DNA of 47,189 nucleotides, taken from positions 1 through 47,189 of the IMG/VR virus record IMGVR_UViG_3300046543_001165; one strand, 5' to 3'. The stretch comes from a virus. The translations under genes and the position numbers were made by a program. Under the pieces are notes generated by a model. The model did not search any database, was not told where the DNA came from, and saw only the letters and a list, made by a program, of their open reading frames with translations. Positions 33,426-41,317 of this stretch are shown here, in pieces (the first letter of the stretch is position 1; each line of letters starts with the position of its first letter).

Positions 33426-35435
33426 TTATGCGAGCTTGCTCGCGCGAGAACGTCGCTCAGGCTCCGCCACGATTACGCGCGGCCCGCGCTCGATCGGCGG
33501 TGCCAGCGTTTTCACGTCGAGGGATACTTCCGTCGGCTCAGGTGGCGATTCAGGAACTCCCGTCGGAAGAGCCAATGGTTCTCCGCTCACGCCGACCTCA
33601 TCGGCCCGCTGATTCAGCTTCAGCCCGAGGTGGAACATCCCGCACAGAGCGCCGTATGCGTACACCCGGCAGTCAAGCGCCTCGTTTGCGCGGCCCGGCG
33701 GAAGGTCCCAGACACGGTATTTCTGCCCATTCGAAATCTTGACGATGAGCCGCTCCGACGTGAGCTGCGCGAAGTAGTTGATGTCCCGGTCGGTTGGGAA
33801 GTGCATGTAACCGGGTCCCGGCTGCTCGAGGTGAAGCCGCGAGCGGATCGAGTCCTTTGCCGCGTTCACGCCGAGGATCACCGGCCGGAACGATGCCTTC
33901 GTGCGGCGAGACGGCTTCTTTGTTGGCCAGACAGGATTCCGCTTCCCGCCGACGGCCGATTCGCCCTTGATCGCCCAGATGCGCCGCCCGAGCCGCGCCT
34001 TCGAGAAGTCGTAGACCTTCTGCGTATGGTGGCCGCCCGAGTCGTGGCACACGGCCATGACTTCGAACCCGCGGCCGTCCGCCCGGAACCAGATCCGCTT
34101 CAGGAACGCGTCGAGGCGCTCCCACGGCTCCGGCGTTTCGAGATCACCTTCGATCACCTCGTGCGCGATCGACCAGCTTTCCTCGTTGCGACCCCAGCCG
34201 ACCACCTCACATTCGAAGCGGTAATCCTGCGTGTCGACGCCGACCGTGATCACTGCGACGCCATCCGGCACTTCCGCCGGCCAGACTTCGCAGCGCGCGA
34301 CCAGCTTGTCTTCCTTCAGCGCACGGTCGCCGCGGTCCTCGTATGTTTCGCCGAGCACGAGGTTGATGAACGTCTGCCGCGCGAGCGGGTCGTCCTTCAC
34401 CTTTAGCCATTCGGCAACGAGGTTGCGCCACGACGCATTAGGGAACAGGCTGTAGCCTGCCCAGATATGAAAGCCGGCATGCCCCTTGAAGGGTTTCGAT
34501 GCGCGCCACTCGCCGCGCTCGACCATGTCCGGCTTATCCACGTCGTGGATGATGCAGCCGTTGTGCTTGCAGATGTAATAGACGCTGTCGGGAATCCCGT
34601 TCCCGTCGACGTCCTTGTCCCACTTGAAGCCGTGCGCAGTGTCCGGGCCGCCCCACTCGAGCACTTGGTGCTCGCCGCAGTGCGGGCACGGAACATAAAA
34701 GCGCCGCTGATCGCTATCCGCGAAACTCTTTTCGATCCGGCTGAACCCCTTAACCGTCGGGGTGCTGCCGAGAATGATCTTACGGTTCCAGAACGACTCG
34801 GTCCGCTTCACGCCGAGCGCGATCTGGTCGCCTTCCGACCCGGCGCCCTGCACCGGGTAGCCGTCGACCTCGTCGAACGCGACGATGCGCGCCGTGATCC
34901 GGCGGAAGCCGCCGGGGCTGTTCGCACCGACGAATGACATCGACGCGCCGTTACGAAAGACCCGCTTCAGGATCTTCTGCTTCGAATCCTTCGCCTTCAG
35001 ATCGCCGACGATCTCCGCGAGTGCAGGCGTGTCGCGCAGCATCGGCTCGATTTCCGTGCTGCTGTAATCCTCCGCATCCTCGACGCGGGGCTGCACGACC
35101 AGTATCGGCGACGGATCTTGGTGGATGAAGTAGCCGGCAATGTGGTCGAGGATCTTCGTGTAGCCGACCCGCGCGGACTTCTGCACCGTGATCATGGTCA
35201 CGGTCGGGTCCGTCACCGAGTCCATGATCCCGTTCTGGTACGGGAAGGCATGGAACCGGCCAGTCTGCGCGCTCGTCTCGCGCGACAGAACTGCGTATCT
35301 CTGCGCCCACTCGCTGAGCGAGAGCTTCGGCGGGGGCTGAATGTTACGCCGGCGCGCGTCCAGAAGTTCGCGCTGCAGGGCGTCGTACCCGTTGGCATAG
35401 CGCCGCGCGTCAGGCGGTGCGACCAACTCCATCAC
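33426..35435 (-). CDS. Terminase large subunit, lambda gpA type
   Basis: A 669-residue packaging ATPase and cos nuclease. The Walker A-like loop is QKSARVGYTK (85-94), Walker B IVAFDEVDGY (184-193), and a CPHCG zinc motif with a later Cys pair follows (about 245-310). The nuclease domain starts around residue 390 (AVITVGVDTQDYRFECEVVG). Membership in the GpA family implies packaging from cos sites with cohesive ends. It overlaps the small subunit gene by 26 bases. Confidence 0.95.
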   Translation of the reverse strand: MMELVAPPDARRYANGYDALQRELLDARRRNIQPPPKLSLSEWAQRYAVLSRETSAQTGRFHAFPYQNGIMDSVTDPTVTMITVQKSARVGYTKILDHIAGYFIHQDPSPILVVQPRVEDAEDYSSTEIEPMLRDTPALAEIVGDLKAKDSKQKILKRVFRNGASMSFVGANSPGGFRRITARIVAFDEVDGYPVQGAGSEGDQIALGVKRTESFWNRKIILGSTPTVKGFSRIEKSFADSDQRRFYVPCPHCGEHQVLEWGGPDTAHGFKWDKDVDGNGIPDSVYYICKHNGCIIHDVDKPDMVERGEWRASKPFKGHAGFHIWAGYSLFPNASWRNLVAEWLKVKDDPLARQTFINLVLGETYEDRGDRALKEDKLVARCEVWPAEVPDGVAVITVGVDTQDYRFECEVVGWGRNEESWSIAHEVIEGDLETPEPWERLDAFLKRIWFRADGRGFEVMAVCHDSGGHHTQKVYDFSKARLGRRIWAIKGESAVGGKRNPVWPTKKPSRRTKASFRPVILGVNAAKDSIRSRLHLEQPGPGYMHFPTDRDINYFAQLTSERLIVKISNGQKYRVWDLPPGRANEALDCRVYAYGALCGMFHLGLKLNQRADEVGVSGEPLALPTGVPESPPEPTEVSLDVKTLAPPIERGPRVIVAEPERRSRASKLA

Positions 35436-35988
35436 GGGTCAACTCCTCTAGCGCATCGACAATGATTTCCTGAAGTGCGTCTTGCACCTCGATCGCCGTT
35501 TTCAGGCGTTGAATTCTTGGGGCGTGCTCGGCGGGGATCGCGAGCAGGCGGGTCCGGACCTTCGCATACTCCTCGCCGACCGCGCGCGCGACATCGGCGA
35601 CAGCGACCACGGCGCCAGATTTCTGGTCGTACTCAAGCTGGTTCAGCAGGGCGAGGTAGTTCTCCTTCACCCGGCGCGCCTCGTCCATATCCATGTCGGC
35701 GCCGGTCGCCATCAGGATCCGGCCGGCGGCATCCGCGGCGCTCTCTCCCGGGCGGATTGTTACCTCCGCAGCCGACGGGGTAACGGCAGCGCGCTTGTTA
35801 CCCTTCGGCGCTGGGGTAACACTTTGGGTAACAGAGTCGCCCGCGTCGCGCCGGTACTTTTTCAGTAGCGCATTCGACGCGGCGACGTCGACCTCATCGC
35901 CCGCAAACACAAGCCAGCCGCGCTCCTTCCACTTTGTGACGGTCTTCCGACTGACGCTGTGGAGGGCTGCGAACTCGCTCTGCTTCAT
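35410..35988 (-). CDS. Terminase small subunit, Nu1 type
   Basis: A 192-residue protein with an N-terminal winged helix (QSEFAALHSVSRKTVTKWKE, then GWLVFAGDEVDVAASN), a linker, and a C-terminal helical assembly part (MDEARRVKENYLALLNQLEY onwards). It recognises cos DNA and recruits the large subunit. The order small then large fits lambda. Confidence 0.88.
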   Translation of the reverse strand: MKQSEFAALHSVSRKTVTKWKERGWLVFAGDEVDVAASNALLKKYRRDAGDSVTQSVTPAPKGNKRAAVTPSAAEVTIRPGESAADAAGRILMATGADMDMDEARRVKENYLALLNQLEYDQKSGAVVAVADVARAVGEEYAKVRTRLLAIPAEHAPRIQRLKTAIEVQDALQEIIVDALEELTRDGVGRTA

Positions 35989-36148
35989 GGGGGATCTGTT
36001 ACCTGTTACCCAAATTTCAAAACTTCATAGCTAGACGAAACTCGCGGGTCTTCGTCTCCGCACCGGTCACTTCCCCGGGAGGGACCCGACCGTTGCGCGC
36101 ACGCAACATTGCACCATGCCGGTGCGAAACCGTGGCGAGCGCGCAACA
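35989..36148. other. Intergenic region, cos candidate
   Basis: 160 bases without a gene, just upstream of the small terminase gene, where lambda-like phages keep cos. It has the inverted repeats GTTGCG/CGCAAC (36092-36107) and GCACC/GGTGC (36111-36125), and the direct repeat CGCAACAT at 36102-36109 and 36142-36149. CCCGGG-containing sequence near 36073-36080 has the symmetry of a nick site. Which bases are cut cannot be read from sequence alone. Confidence 0.5.
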
Positions 36149-36727
36149 TCATCGCTTCGATGCGATGAACGCGAGCTCGTGTTTCAGGATCTGCGGGAAC
36201 TTCGCCCTGATCTTCGCCATCACGGCCTTGTTGACCGCATCATTGGCGAGCGATTGCGGGATCGATGGACCGTACAGCTCCTTGATCGGCAACCCAGTGT
36301 TGATCATCTTGCCGTTGCGCATCACACGCTTGTGTCCCTTGCCAGTCCGCTCAAACACGCCCCGGTGCCCGTTCGGCATCGTTGCAACGAACGAATGGCG
36401 TAGCACAGTGCGTGCTGCCTTGACCTGAACGCTGACACCACCTTTCGTCTGGCGCGCGCCGTAGTTGATCAGTGCAATCGGCCTGCCGGTTGCCTTCAGC
36501 ACAACAACCAGGTTGCCGCGGCTGGCACGCTGGATCGTGAACGACTTCTTGATGGCGCTCGACTTGATGTTATAGCCGGCTGCCTTGACTTCTTGTGATG
36601 CGGCCGTCCGGGCCTGCATCGCTGTCTTGTTCAGTGCTCGCACGACCGCTTTCTGCTGCTCGCCAACGTAGCGAGTGAGGCCGGCCGTGATGCCTTTGAC
36701 GTCTGCGCGAACATCGATCTTCAGCAT
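36149..36727 (-). CDS. gpZ-like minor tail protein
   Basis: A 192-residue protein from ATG 36727 (MLKIDVRADVKGITAGLTRY). It resembles the prophage minor tail protein Z family: AVVRALNKTAMQARTAASQE, then RPIALINYGARQTKGGVSVQ, then VFERTGKGHKRVMRNGK. In lambda, Z lies between FII and U; here it precedes cos and terminase. It may still help finish the tail. A longer start at 36775 would run into the terminator and is rejected. Confidence 0.78.
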   Translation of the reverse strand: MLKIDVRADVKGITAGLTRYVGEQQKAVVRALNKTAMQARTAASQEVKAAGYNIKSSAIKKSFTIQRASRGNLVVVLKATGRPIALINYGARQTKGGVSVQVKAARTVLRHSFVATMPNGHRGVFERTGKGHKRVMRNGKMINTGLPIKELYGPSIPQSLANDAVNKAVMAKIRAKFPQILKHELAFIASKR

Positions 36728-36734
36728 GGCGACG

Positions 36735-36770
36735 CCAAAAAGAAACCCGCCGGGGATTAGCCGGCGGGTT
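36735..36770 (-). terminator. Intrinsic terminator before the gpZ-like gene
   Basis: Stem AACCCGCCGG (36744-36753) pairs with CCGGCGGGTT (36761-36770) around a 7-base loop. TCTTTTTGG follows on the minus strand. It is the first terminator that late transcripts meet before packaging genes. Confidence 0.85.
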
Positions 36771-36814
36771 CGCAAAAAGCGCGAGGAGCGCTTCGAGGAG
36801 ACACGCGAGTGTGT

Positions 36815-37036
36815 TCAGAGCTTCGGCAGATGCGTCCGCAGCCGATCGAACTCGTTGCCGAGGTGCGCGCGGGCTTCTGCCGAGAGAAATTTGAAGTTGC
36901 CGACGAATGATTCTATCCGGTCGACAATGCCATGTGCTTCCACTGCTGCGGGGTTCGGCGATGCCACGGCGAGCATCGGGAGTCCGGCCTCGTCCAGCAC
37001 GACAGGTTCAGTGCTGCTCGGTGCGGCGTCAGACAT
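36815..37036 (-). CDS. Hypothetical small late protein
   Basis: A 73-residue protein from ATG 37036, with GGAG upstream. The N-terminus is polar (MSDAAPSSTEPVVLDEAGLP) and the second half forms an amphipathic helix (AEARAHLGNEFDRLRTHLP). The function is unknown. It ends just before the terminator. Confidence 0.65.
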   Translation of the reverse strand: MSDAAPSSTEPVVLDEAGLPMLAVASPNPAAVEAHGIVDRIESFVGNFKFLSAEARAHLGNEFDRLRTHLPKL

Positions 37037-37311
37037 GCTTGCTCCGGTGTATGGGAGCGCCGGGACACCGCCCAAACGCGCTCTTTGCTTCTCGTAATGG
37101 CGCCAGTGGGTTTAACGCGGCACTGGCATCGCGTCGACAGCGGCCGGGATCTCCCAACCCTTCACTTTCACGGCTGACGACTCACTATCAGGGAGACGAT
37201 GAAGCCACGACCGTTCGCGGTTTGTAAGCGCTAATCACCCACAGATGGTGTTATCCAGTACGTCAGCACGGGTCTTTGACGGGAGTAAATCGTCATGCGT
37301 GAAGGTGCGCG
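37037..37311. other. Gap with possible gene remnant
   Basis: These 275 bases hold no clear gene. On the minus strand a GTG-started frame MKVKGWEIPAAVDAMPVPR ends after 19 codons (about 37117-37176) and looks like the head of a phage replication-associated protein, perhaps a truncated remnant. The rest shows no convincing frame, hairpin or promoter. Confidence 0.35.
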
Positions 37312-37431
37312 TCAATCCTGCGCAAAGAACGCCGATGCATCGTCGAGCGCGCGAGTCCAAGCGTGCGTCATGCGCGCGCAGGCGTTCAGCCAGATGCTGA
37401 TGCCTTCGAACATGTCTCCAACATCGAACAT
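37312..37431 (-). CDS. Tiny hypothetical protein
   Basis: A 39-residue frame, MFDVGDMFEGISIWLNACAR and onward to FFAQD. The composition is natural and a purine-rich ribosome site (GAGACGAGG) precedes the ATG. It lies 12 bases behind the 68-residue gene and probably shares its transcript. Function unknown. Confidence 0.5.
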   Translation of the reverse strand: MFDVGDMFEGISIWLNACARMTHAWTRALDDASAFFAQD

Positions 37432-37443
37432 GACCGCCTCGTC

Positions 37444-37650
37444 TCAGTGGTGAACCGTGAAACAGCCTTGCGCCGCCTCTGCCGGCGTGAGCCCGGCGCT
37501 GTAGTAGCCGGTCAGCCGGTCGTAGACATCCGCCTTCGGCCGCCAAGGCATCTCGATGAACCCTGCGGCGAGCGCCTCATCGATGACGACGCGCGTCCAT
37601 TCGGACAGCATCGCTTGCTCGCGCTCGGACATGTCGTCTAAGGCCTGCAT
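37444..37650 (-). CDS. Hypothetical small protein
   Basis: A 68-residue helical protein (MQALDDMSEREQAMLSEWTR). CGGGAG precedes its ATG. The C-terminus reads SAGLTPAEAAQGCFTVHH. It is of unknown function and lies in a run of small genes between the Q-like regulator and cos. Confidence 0.6.
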   Translation of the reverse strand: MQALDDMSEREQAMLSEWTRVVIDEALAAGFIEMPWRPKADVYDRLTGYYSAGLTPAEAAQGCFTVHH

Positions 37651-37683
37651 TGCGACTCCCGAGGCGCAAACGGCGATTACCGA

Positions 37684-37779
37684 TCAGAAGTGCTTCTCGT
37701 GCGGATCGCAGCAGCGCTCGCTGTACATCTTGCGAGCGCACCACCAGCAACGGTTGCTAGATAAGACTCGCCGGATCAT
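37684..37779 (-). CDS. Tiny Cys-rich protein
   Basis: A 31-residue frame starting MIRRVLSSNRCWWCARKMYS. The cysteines (CWWC, then CC eight residues later, with His near the end) suggest a zinc knuckle. Its ATG overlaps the homing endonuclease stop (ATGA), which supports translation. Function unknown. Confidence 0.55.
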   Translation of the reverse strand: MIRRVLSSNRCWWCARKMYSERCCDPHEKHF

Positions 37780-38216
37780 GCGAAGCGGGCGAATTCGCCA
37801 TGAAGATCAGCGGCCGCACTGCAATAGGCTTGATGAGCCTGCTCCGGCGTCGCGAATTGCCCCAAATTTATCTTCTTGCGAGCGACTCGAATCTGGGCTC
37901 TCCACGCGTTTTTGTCGCGATATACACCTTTAAACCCGGACCGATTGCTTTTCGCCCTCCGACGATTGCGCATGTTCTCCTCATGGGAGCATGTCCGCAA
38001 ATTGCATCTGCGATTGTCAATGGTGTTCCCATTGATGTGGTCTACCAGCTCGTCCGCATCAGCGCCAAGAATCAGACGATGCATACGCTCTTGGCCGACG
38101 CCCGGAACAAGCCGAACTACATACCCGCGATTATCGATGTACCAAGGAAACCCGCTTACTTGCTCGAGGTCGTCGGAATCGATCTCCGCATATCCGTTGT
38201 TCGTGAGCAGAAGCAT
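37776..38216 (-). CDS. HNH homing endonuclease with AP2 domain
   Basis: A 146-residue free-standing homing endonuclease. Residues about 45-85 hold the HNH core (MHRLILGADADELVDHINGN, then NRRCNLRTCSHEENMRNR). Residues about 92-140 form an AP2-type DNA-binding domain (SGFKGVYRDKNAWRAQIRV, then INLGQFATPEQAHQAY). Such genes insert near packaging genes in many phages and spread by cutting uninserted relatives. It overlaps the tiny Cys-rich gene by ATGA. Confidence 0.9.
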   Translation of the reverse strand: MLLLTNNGYAEIDSDDLEQVSGFPWYIDNRGYVVRLVPGVGQERMHRLILGADADELVDHINGNTIDNRRCNLRTCSHEENMRNRRRAKSNRSGFKGVYRDKNAWRAQIRVARKKINLGQFATPEQAHQAYCSAAADLHGEFARFA

Positions 38217-38283
38217 GGGATTCCGGGCAATAAAAAATCCCGCGCGGACGGAATCCGGACGAGATTTAGCAATATCGGTGGCA

Positions 38284-38314
38284 CAAACGCAAAAGCCCGC
38301 TCAGTGGCGGGCTT
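38284..38314 (-). terminator. Intrinsic terminator after the Q-like gene
   Basis: Stem AAGCCCGC (38293-38300) pairs with GCGGGCTT (38307-38314) around a 6-base loop, followed on the minus strand by TTGCGTTTG. It separates the early operon from the late genes, the position at which a Q-type antiterminator acts. Confidence 0.75.
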
Positions 38315-38323
38315 CTCTCAGGT

Positions 38324-38812
38324 TCAACTCGTGACAAGCTGAGATTCCTCTTCAGACGCCTGGACCTCCCTAGGGGGATCCAGAAGCTCACGCCGAAGCG
38401 GAATCGGTAATCTGAGTAGCATTTTAGCGAAATCTTCCGGGTTTACAAGCGCTTTTTTCAATGACGCCTCAGCCTCGGCAATGATCAGGTCCCACGGTCT
38501 GCCGCGCAGGTTGATTCCGTGAGCCTTGCGCATCCGGATGATGACCTGGACGTCACTCATGTTCCAGATGTAGTGGTACTTCAGGATGAACTTGTGCACC
38601 GGGTGCTGCATGGATGACCAGGCGCGCTCCACAATCCACGCGTCGAGCTCATCCTTCGAGAGTCCGACCGGCACGCCCTCATAATTCGCCTCTGCGTCCC
38701 GGAGAGCGACGTACCAGCGCGCCCACTGCGCGCATACGCCCGATTGAAACTTCGGAAGGCGCACTACCCGCGCCCAATTGTCCAGCCGATCACCGAAAGT
38801 CTCAAAGTTCAT
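38324..38812 (-). CDS. Probable late-gene regulator, Q-like
   Basis: A 162-residue protein from ATG 38812, preceded by GGGGG. The N-terminal part (FGDRLDNWARVVRLPKFQSG) and the helical core (VHKFILKYHYIWNMSDVQVI) resemble phage antitermination Q and related sigma-4-like late regulators. Its place as last gene of the early operon, before a terminator and the late genes, is that of lambda Q. The assignment rests mainly on place and this pattern. Confidence 0.6.
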   Translation of the reverse strand: MNFETFGDRLDNWARVVRLPKFQSGVCAQWARWYVALRDAEANYEGVPVGLSKDELDAWIVERAWSSMQHPVHKFILKYHYIWNMSDVQVIIRMRKAHGINLRGRPWDLIIAEAEASLKKALVNPEDFAKMLLRLPIPLRRELLDPPREVQASEEESQLVTS

Positions 38813-38887
38813 CCTACCCCCGTGCATTTTTCGTTCATTTAGGACGCCTACATTTTACATGAAATGTCAGACCTAAACAATTGTTTC

Positions 38888-39274
38888 TTATGATGTTTCT
38901 GTGTTTTTACGCACGTTTGATACGGCCTCCGGCACATCCTCACCGAACACTTCCATAACGCGCAAGCGGCAGACCGCAACCTTCGGTGACTCGTCCACGC
39001 ACATGCCGCGGAAGTCCGGGTTCAACTGCGCCTCGGCGAGCCATTCCAGCTTGCCGTCTTCGCGCAGGCGTGGGTATGTGACATAGCGCTGCCGCTCGGC
39101 GATCGGCGCCGCGATGTGCCAGTTGTCGGATGGCTGATATTGCAGATAGCCGATCGATTGGACATCGATGCGGCACCAGTCCATGCCGCACGCGCGCTGG
39201 ATGTCGGCTTCCATTCCCTCGGCGCGGGCAACCCAGTAGTCGAGATGCGCGCCGCTCAGTTGGTTGACGTTCAT
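38888..39274 (-). CDS. DUF2591 (NinX-like) protein
   Basis: A 128-residue protein. The start NVNQLSGAHLDYWVARAEGM and the block PSDNWHIAAPIAERQ, then VTYPRL, match the DUF2591/NinX family of phage nin regions. The function is unknown. It lies at the end of the recombination gene block. Confidence 0.8.
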   Translation of the reverse strand: MNVNQLSGAHLDYWVARAEGMEADIQRACGMDWCRIDVQSIGYLQYQPSDNWHIAAPIAERQRYVTYPRLREDGKLEWLAEAQLNPDFRGMCVDESPKVAVCRLRVMEVFGEDVPEAVSNVRKNTETS

Positions 39275-39363
39275 CGCTTCGGCGCCTCCACGGGCTTGGT
39301 CCAGTCACGGCGCTTCACGCCCATGACAGCAAAATATGCGTCGAAATCTGCCGGCAGTGTCAT
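39271..39363 (-). CDS. Tiny nin-region protein
   Basis: A 30-residue frame (MTLPADFDAYFAVMGVKRRD and onward). Both ends overlap neighbouring genes by ATGA: its ATG with the upstream stop and its stop with the NinX-like start. This double coupling strongly suggests that it is translated. Function unknown. Confidence 0.6.
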   Translation of the reverse strand: MTLPADFDAYFAVMGVKRRDWTKPVEAPKR

Positions 39364-39689
39364 GCTTCGCTCCTCACGTCCATTTCGGTCAAGCCGCTAT
39401 CGAGGAACGGCGCCAAGGTCCAACGGTTTTCTTTGATCACCGCTTTCGTGCGGTACACCCCTGGCTCGACCCATGCATCGTCCAGAATGGGGATGGCGCC
39501 GCGGCGGTCTTCCGGAATCCACGCATCGACCCAAACGAACGGCTCTTCCTCGTTTTGCTTCTGCGGAAGGCGAAGGTGGTAGACCGTCGTCTGCAGCGTC
39601 TGCGACAGGACGACTTTCTGACGCGTGCGCGGGCCGCGCTTGGGCTGGTAGTAGTGAACGCTTCCCGGAATGTGAATCAGGCACTGCAT
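39360..39689 (-). CDS. Hypothetical nin-region protein
   Basis: A 109-residue protein from ATG 39689 (MQCLIHIPGSVHYYQPKRGP). It is beta-rich (TTVYHLRLPQ, FVWVDAWIPE) with no known motif. The start overlaps the DUF1364 gene by 13 bases. Function unknown. Confidence 0.6.
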   Translation of the reverse strand: MQCLIHIPGSVHYYQPKRGPRTRQKVVLSQTLQTTVYHLRLPQKQNEEEPFVWVDAWIPEDRRGAIPILDDAWVEPGVYRTKAVIKENRWTLAPFLDSGLTEMDVRSEA

Positions 39690-40117
39690 GCTTCTTCCTC
39701 CTTTAATCCCATCTTTGCCGCGCGCACCGGTAGCCAGCGCGCGTATGCGACATCCCATTGCCTGAACTTCACTTCGCGCGTCGCCGGCCCCTGATCAATC
39801 CATGCGTGGCACGCCTGGCAGCCGGGCACCGTGAACTCGTGCTTTGCCTTGATGCCGAGGCCCTTGCCGTGCCGCGACTGGTTGGAGTGGCACGGCACCA
39901 CTGTCTGGCGACCTATGCACACGCCCAGCACGCGCAGATAGCACGCCTCGCCTTTGCATGCCGCCAGATACTTCGAGCCTTCCTCGACGGTCGGCTTCTT
40001 GATCCGGCGTTTCATCTCCGTCCGGAGCATCGCCGTCTTCGCGTTCGCGAGGCTGCTGAAGGGCGAGCCGGCCTTCCGCTGAAAGCCTGTCCGCTTCATC
40101 GGCGCCGATCGCTTCAC
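39677..40117 (-). CDS. DUF1364 HNH-like protein
   Basis: A 146-residue protein of the DUF1364 type. Cysteines and histidines are arranged CKGEACYLRVLGVC, VPCHSNQSRHGKGLGIKA and CQACHAWID, a zinc-bound HNH-like core (about 52-115). A basic N-terminus precedes it. Family members sit in nin regions near recombination genes and may be nucleases. It starts with GTG overlapping the preceding stop by GTGA. Confidence 0.78.
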   Translation of the reverse strand: MKRSAPMKRTGFQRKAGSPFSSLANAKTAMLRTEMKRRIKKPTVEEGSKYLAACKGEACYLRVLGVCIGRQTVVPCHSNQSRHGKGLGIKAKHEFTVPGCQACHAWIDQGPATREVKFRQWDVAYARWLPVRAAKMGLKEEEACSA

Positions 40118-40323
40118 GCTGCCTTCTCCCGCTTCTGAATCTCCCGTTCGATGTACCAGCGAGCCTTCTTCAGATCCTCGATCGCGTCGTTCTTCAGATC
40201 CGCGCGCCATACGTACTTCACGGCGTTCCCGAGGTTGAAGCCCATGTGCTCGGTGATGTCGATGCATTCGACGCCGCTCGGGTGCTGTGTGTAATGCTTC
40301 GGATGATTGACTGCATCGGTCAT
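40114..40323 (-). CDS. DUF3310 protein
   Basis: A 69-residue protein with the DUF3310 signature: VNHPKHYTQHPSGVECIDIT, then NLGNAVKYVWRADLKNDAIE, then DLKKARWYIEREI. The family is widespread in phages, with unknown biochemical role. It overlaps both neighbours by ATGA or GTGA. Confidence 0.88.
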   Translation of the reverse strand: MTDAVNHPKHYTQHPSGVECIDITEHMGFNLGNAVKYVWRADLKNDAIEDLKKARWYIEREIQKREKAA

Positions 40324-40859
40324 GCGGCCACCCCAGCTAGTTGAGCGATCGCCGCTCCGAATGCGCCGCCGGCCTGCATGCGAGCCTTCATGCCTCGGTG
40401 TGCGCGCTTGACTCGATTCCGATCTGCGCTTGTCTGAGCCTTCGGCCGCACAGCGTCCGGACCATCCCCGAGCGCCCACACCTCGACCCAGTTCCAACCG
40501 GCACCCGGTCGACGCCATGTGGCGACGTGAACCACCTTGGTTTCTCCCTTGCAGCGCGCGACGAGGAGGTCTGTCACCTGTCGCTGGGAGACCTTGCAGC
40601 GCTCCGCGATGTCCCGCGCTGTCAGATGCACGCCGGTAGAGAGCAAGCGTTCGACCGAATCCCAGACCGCCGAATAGCGCGACCGGACCTTCGTCGGGCG
40701 CGGGCCGAGCCCCATGTGCTTGTGGGCATGGATGAGCACGGCGTCATAAGAGCGATTTCCGAAGAGGTGCATGAATTCCTTCATCGGCCGGTCGCTCATC
40801 CATGCCGCTCGGAGTTGCTGTTCTTCCTTCACAGTCCAGAACTGATAGGCGCGGCTCAT
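40320..40859 (-). CDS. Helix-turn-helix protein of the recombination block
   Basis: A 179-residue protein from ATG 40859. The N-terminus (RAYQFWTVKEEQQLRAAWMS) is Myb/SANT-like. Residues about 70-115 resemble a winged helix (TARDIAERCKVSQRQVTDLL). The C-terminus is basic. It may regulate the operon or bind DNA at recombination. It overlaps both neighbours by ATGA. Confidence 0.65.
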   Translation of the reverse strand: MSRAYQFWTVKEEQQLRAAWMSDRPMKEFMHLFGNRSYDAVLIHAHKHMGLGPRPTKVRSRYSAVWDSVERLLSTGVHLTARDIAERCKVSQRQVTDLLVARCKGETKVVHVATWRRPGAGWNWVEVWALGDGPDAVRPKAQTSADRNRVKRAHRGMKARMQAGGAFGAAIAQLAGVAA

Positions 40860-41317
40860 GCTGCAGCCCTCCCCGCGCAGACCATCGCGTTGATGCCGGC
40901 CACGAGCACAGCAACCTCGGGAGAAGACGGCACGACGATGCGAGCAAAGGCGACGCTCTCGGGAACCGCCGCGGCGCGCGCTAGTTCGGACGATGGCGGG
41001 AAAGTCTTGCCCGACCATTTGTATGCCGCCGGAAGGCATCCGGCGCCGATGCGCACTTCCTTGCGCGACTGCTCGAGATAGCCTTGCTTGAACAACGCTC
41101 TGACGACGTTCTTCGTCGAGTCGCGGGTTTTTTCAATCTCGAGTGCGATCTCCGACACGGACGCCTCGCGGAGCGAGCGGACGGCCTCGAGCACAAGTCG
41201 CTGGTTCAGCGACACAGCCTTGTTCGTGAACTTGCGCGTCTTGATGATCTGCGCCCCATCCGCTACCTTGACTTTTGATTTCACTTCACGCCTCACGTAG
41301 TTCTCATTGCCGCGCAT
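40856..41317 (-). CDS. Winged-helix DNA-binding protein
   Basis: A 153-residue protein from ATG 41317, with AGGAGG correctly spaced. The middle (about 40-95) is a winged helix (LNQRLVLEAVRSLREASVSE, then VVRALFKQGYLEQ). The N-terminus is basic. It is probably a DNA-binding regulator or replication accessory factor. The role is unknown. Confidence 0.68.
   Translation of the reverse strand: MRGNENYVRREVKSKVKVADGAQIIKTRKFTNKAVSLNQRLVLEAVRSLREASVSEIALEIEKTRDSTKNVVRALFKQGYLEQSRKEVRIGAGCLPAAYKWSGKTFPPSSELARAAAVPESVAFARIVVPSSPEVAVLVAGINAMVCAGRAAA

Noticed and set aside
38231-38262. Possible second terminator (CCGCGCGG followed by T's on the minus strand)
   Set aside because: The stem is too short for the tract and lies near the start of the homing endonuclease gene; the hairpin at 38293-38314 is far better.
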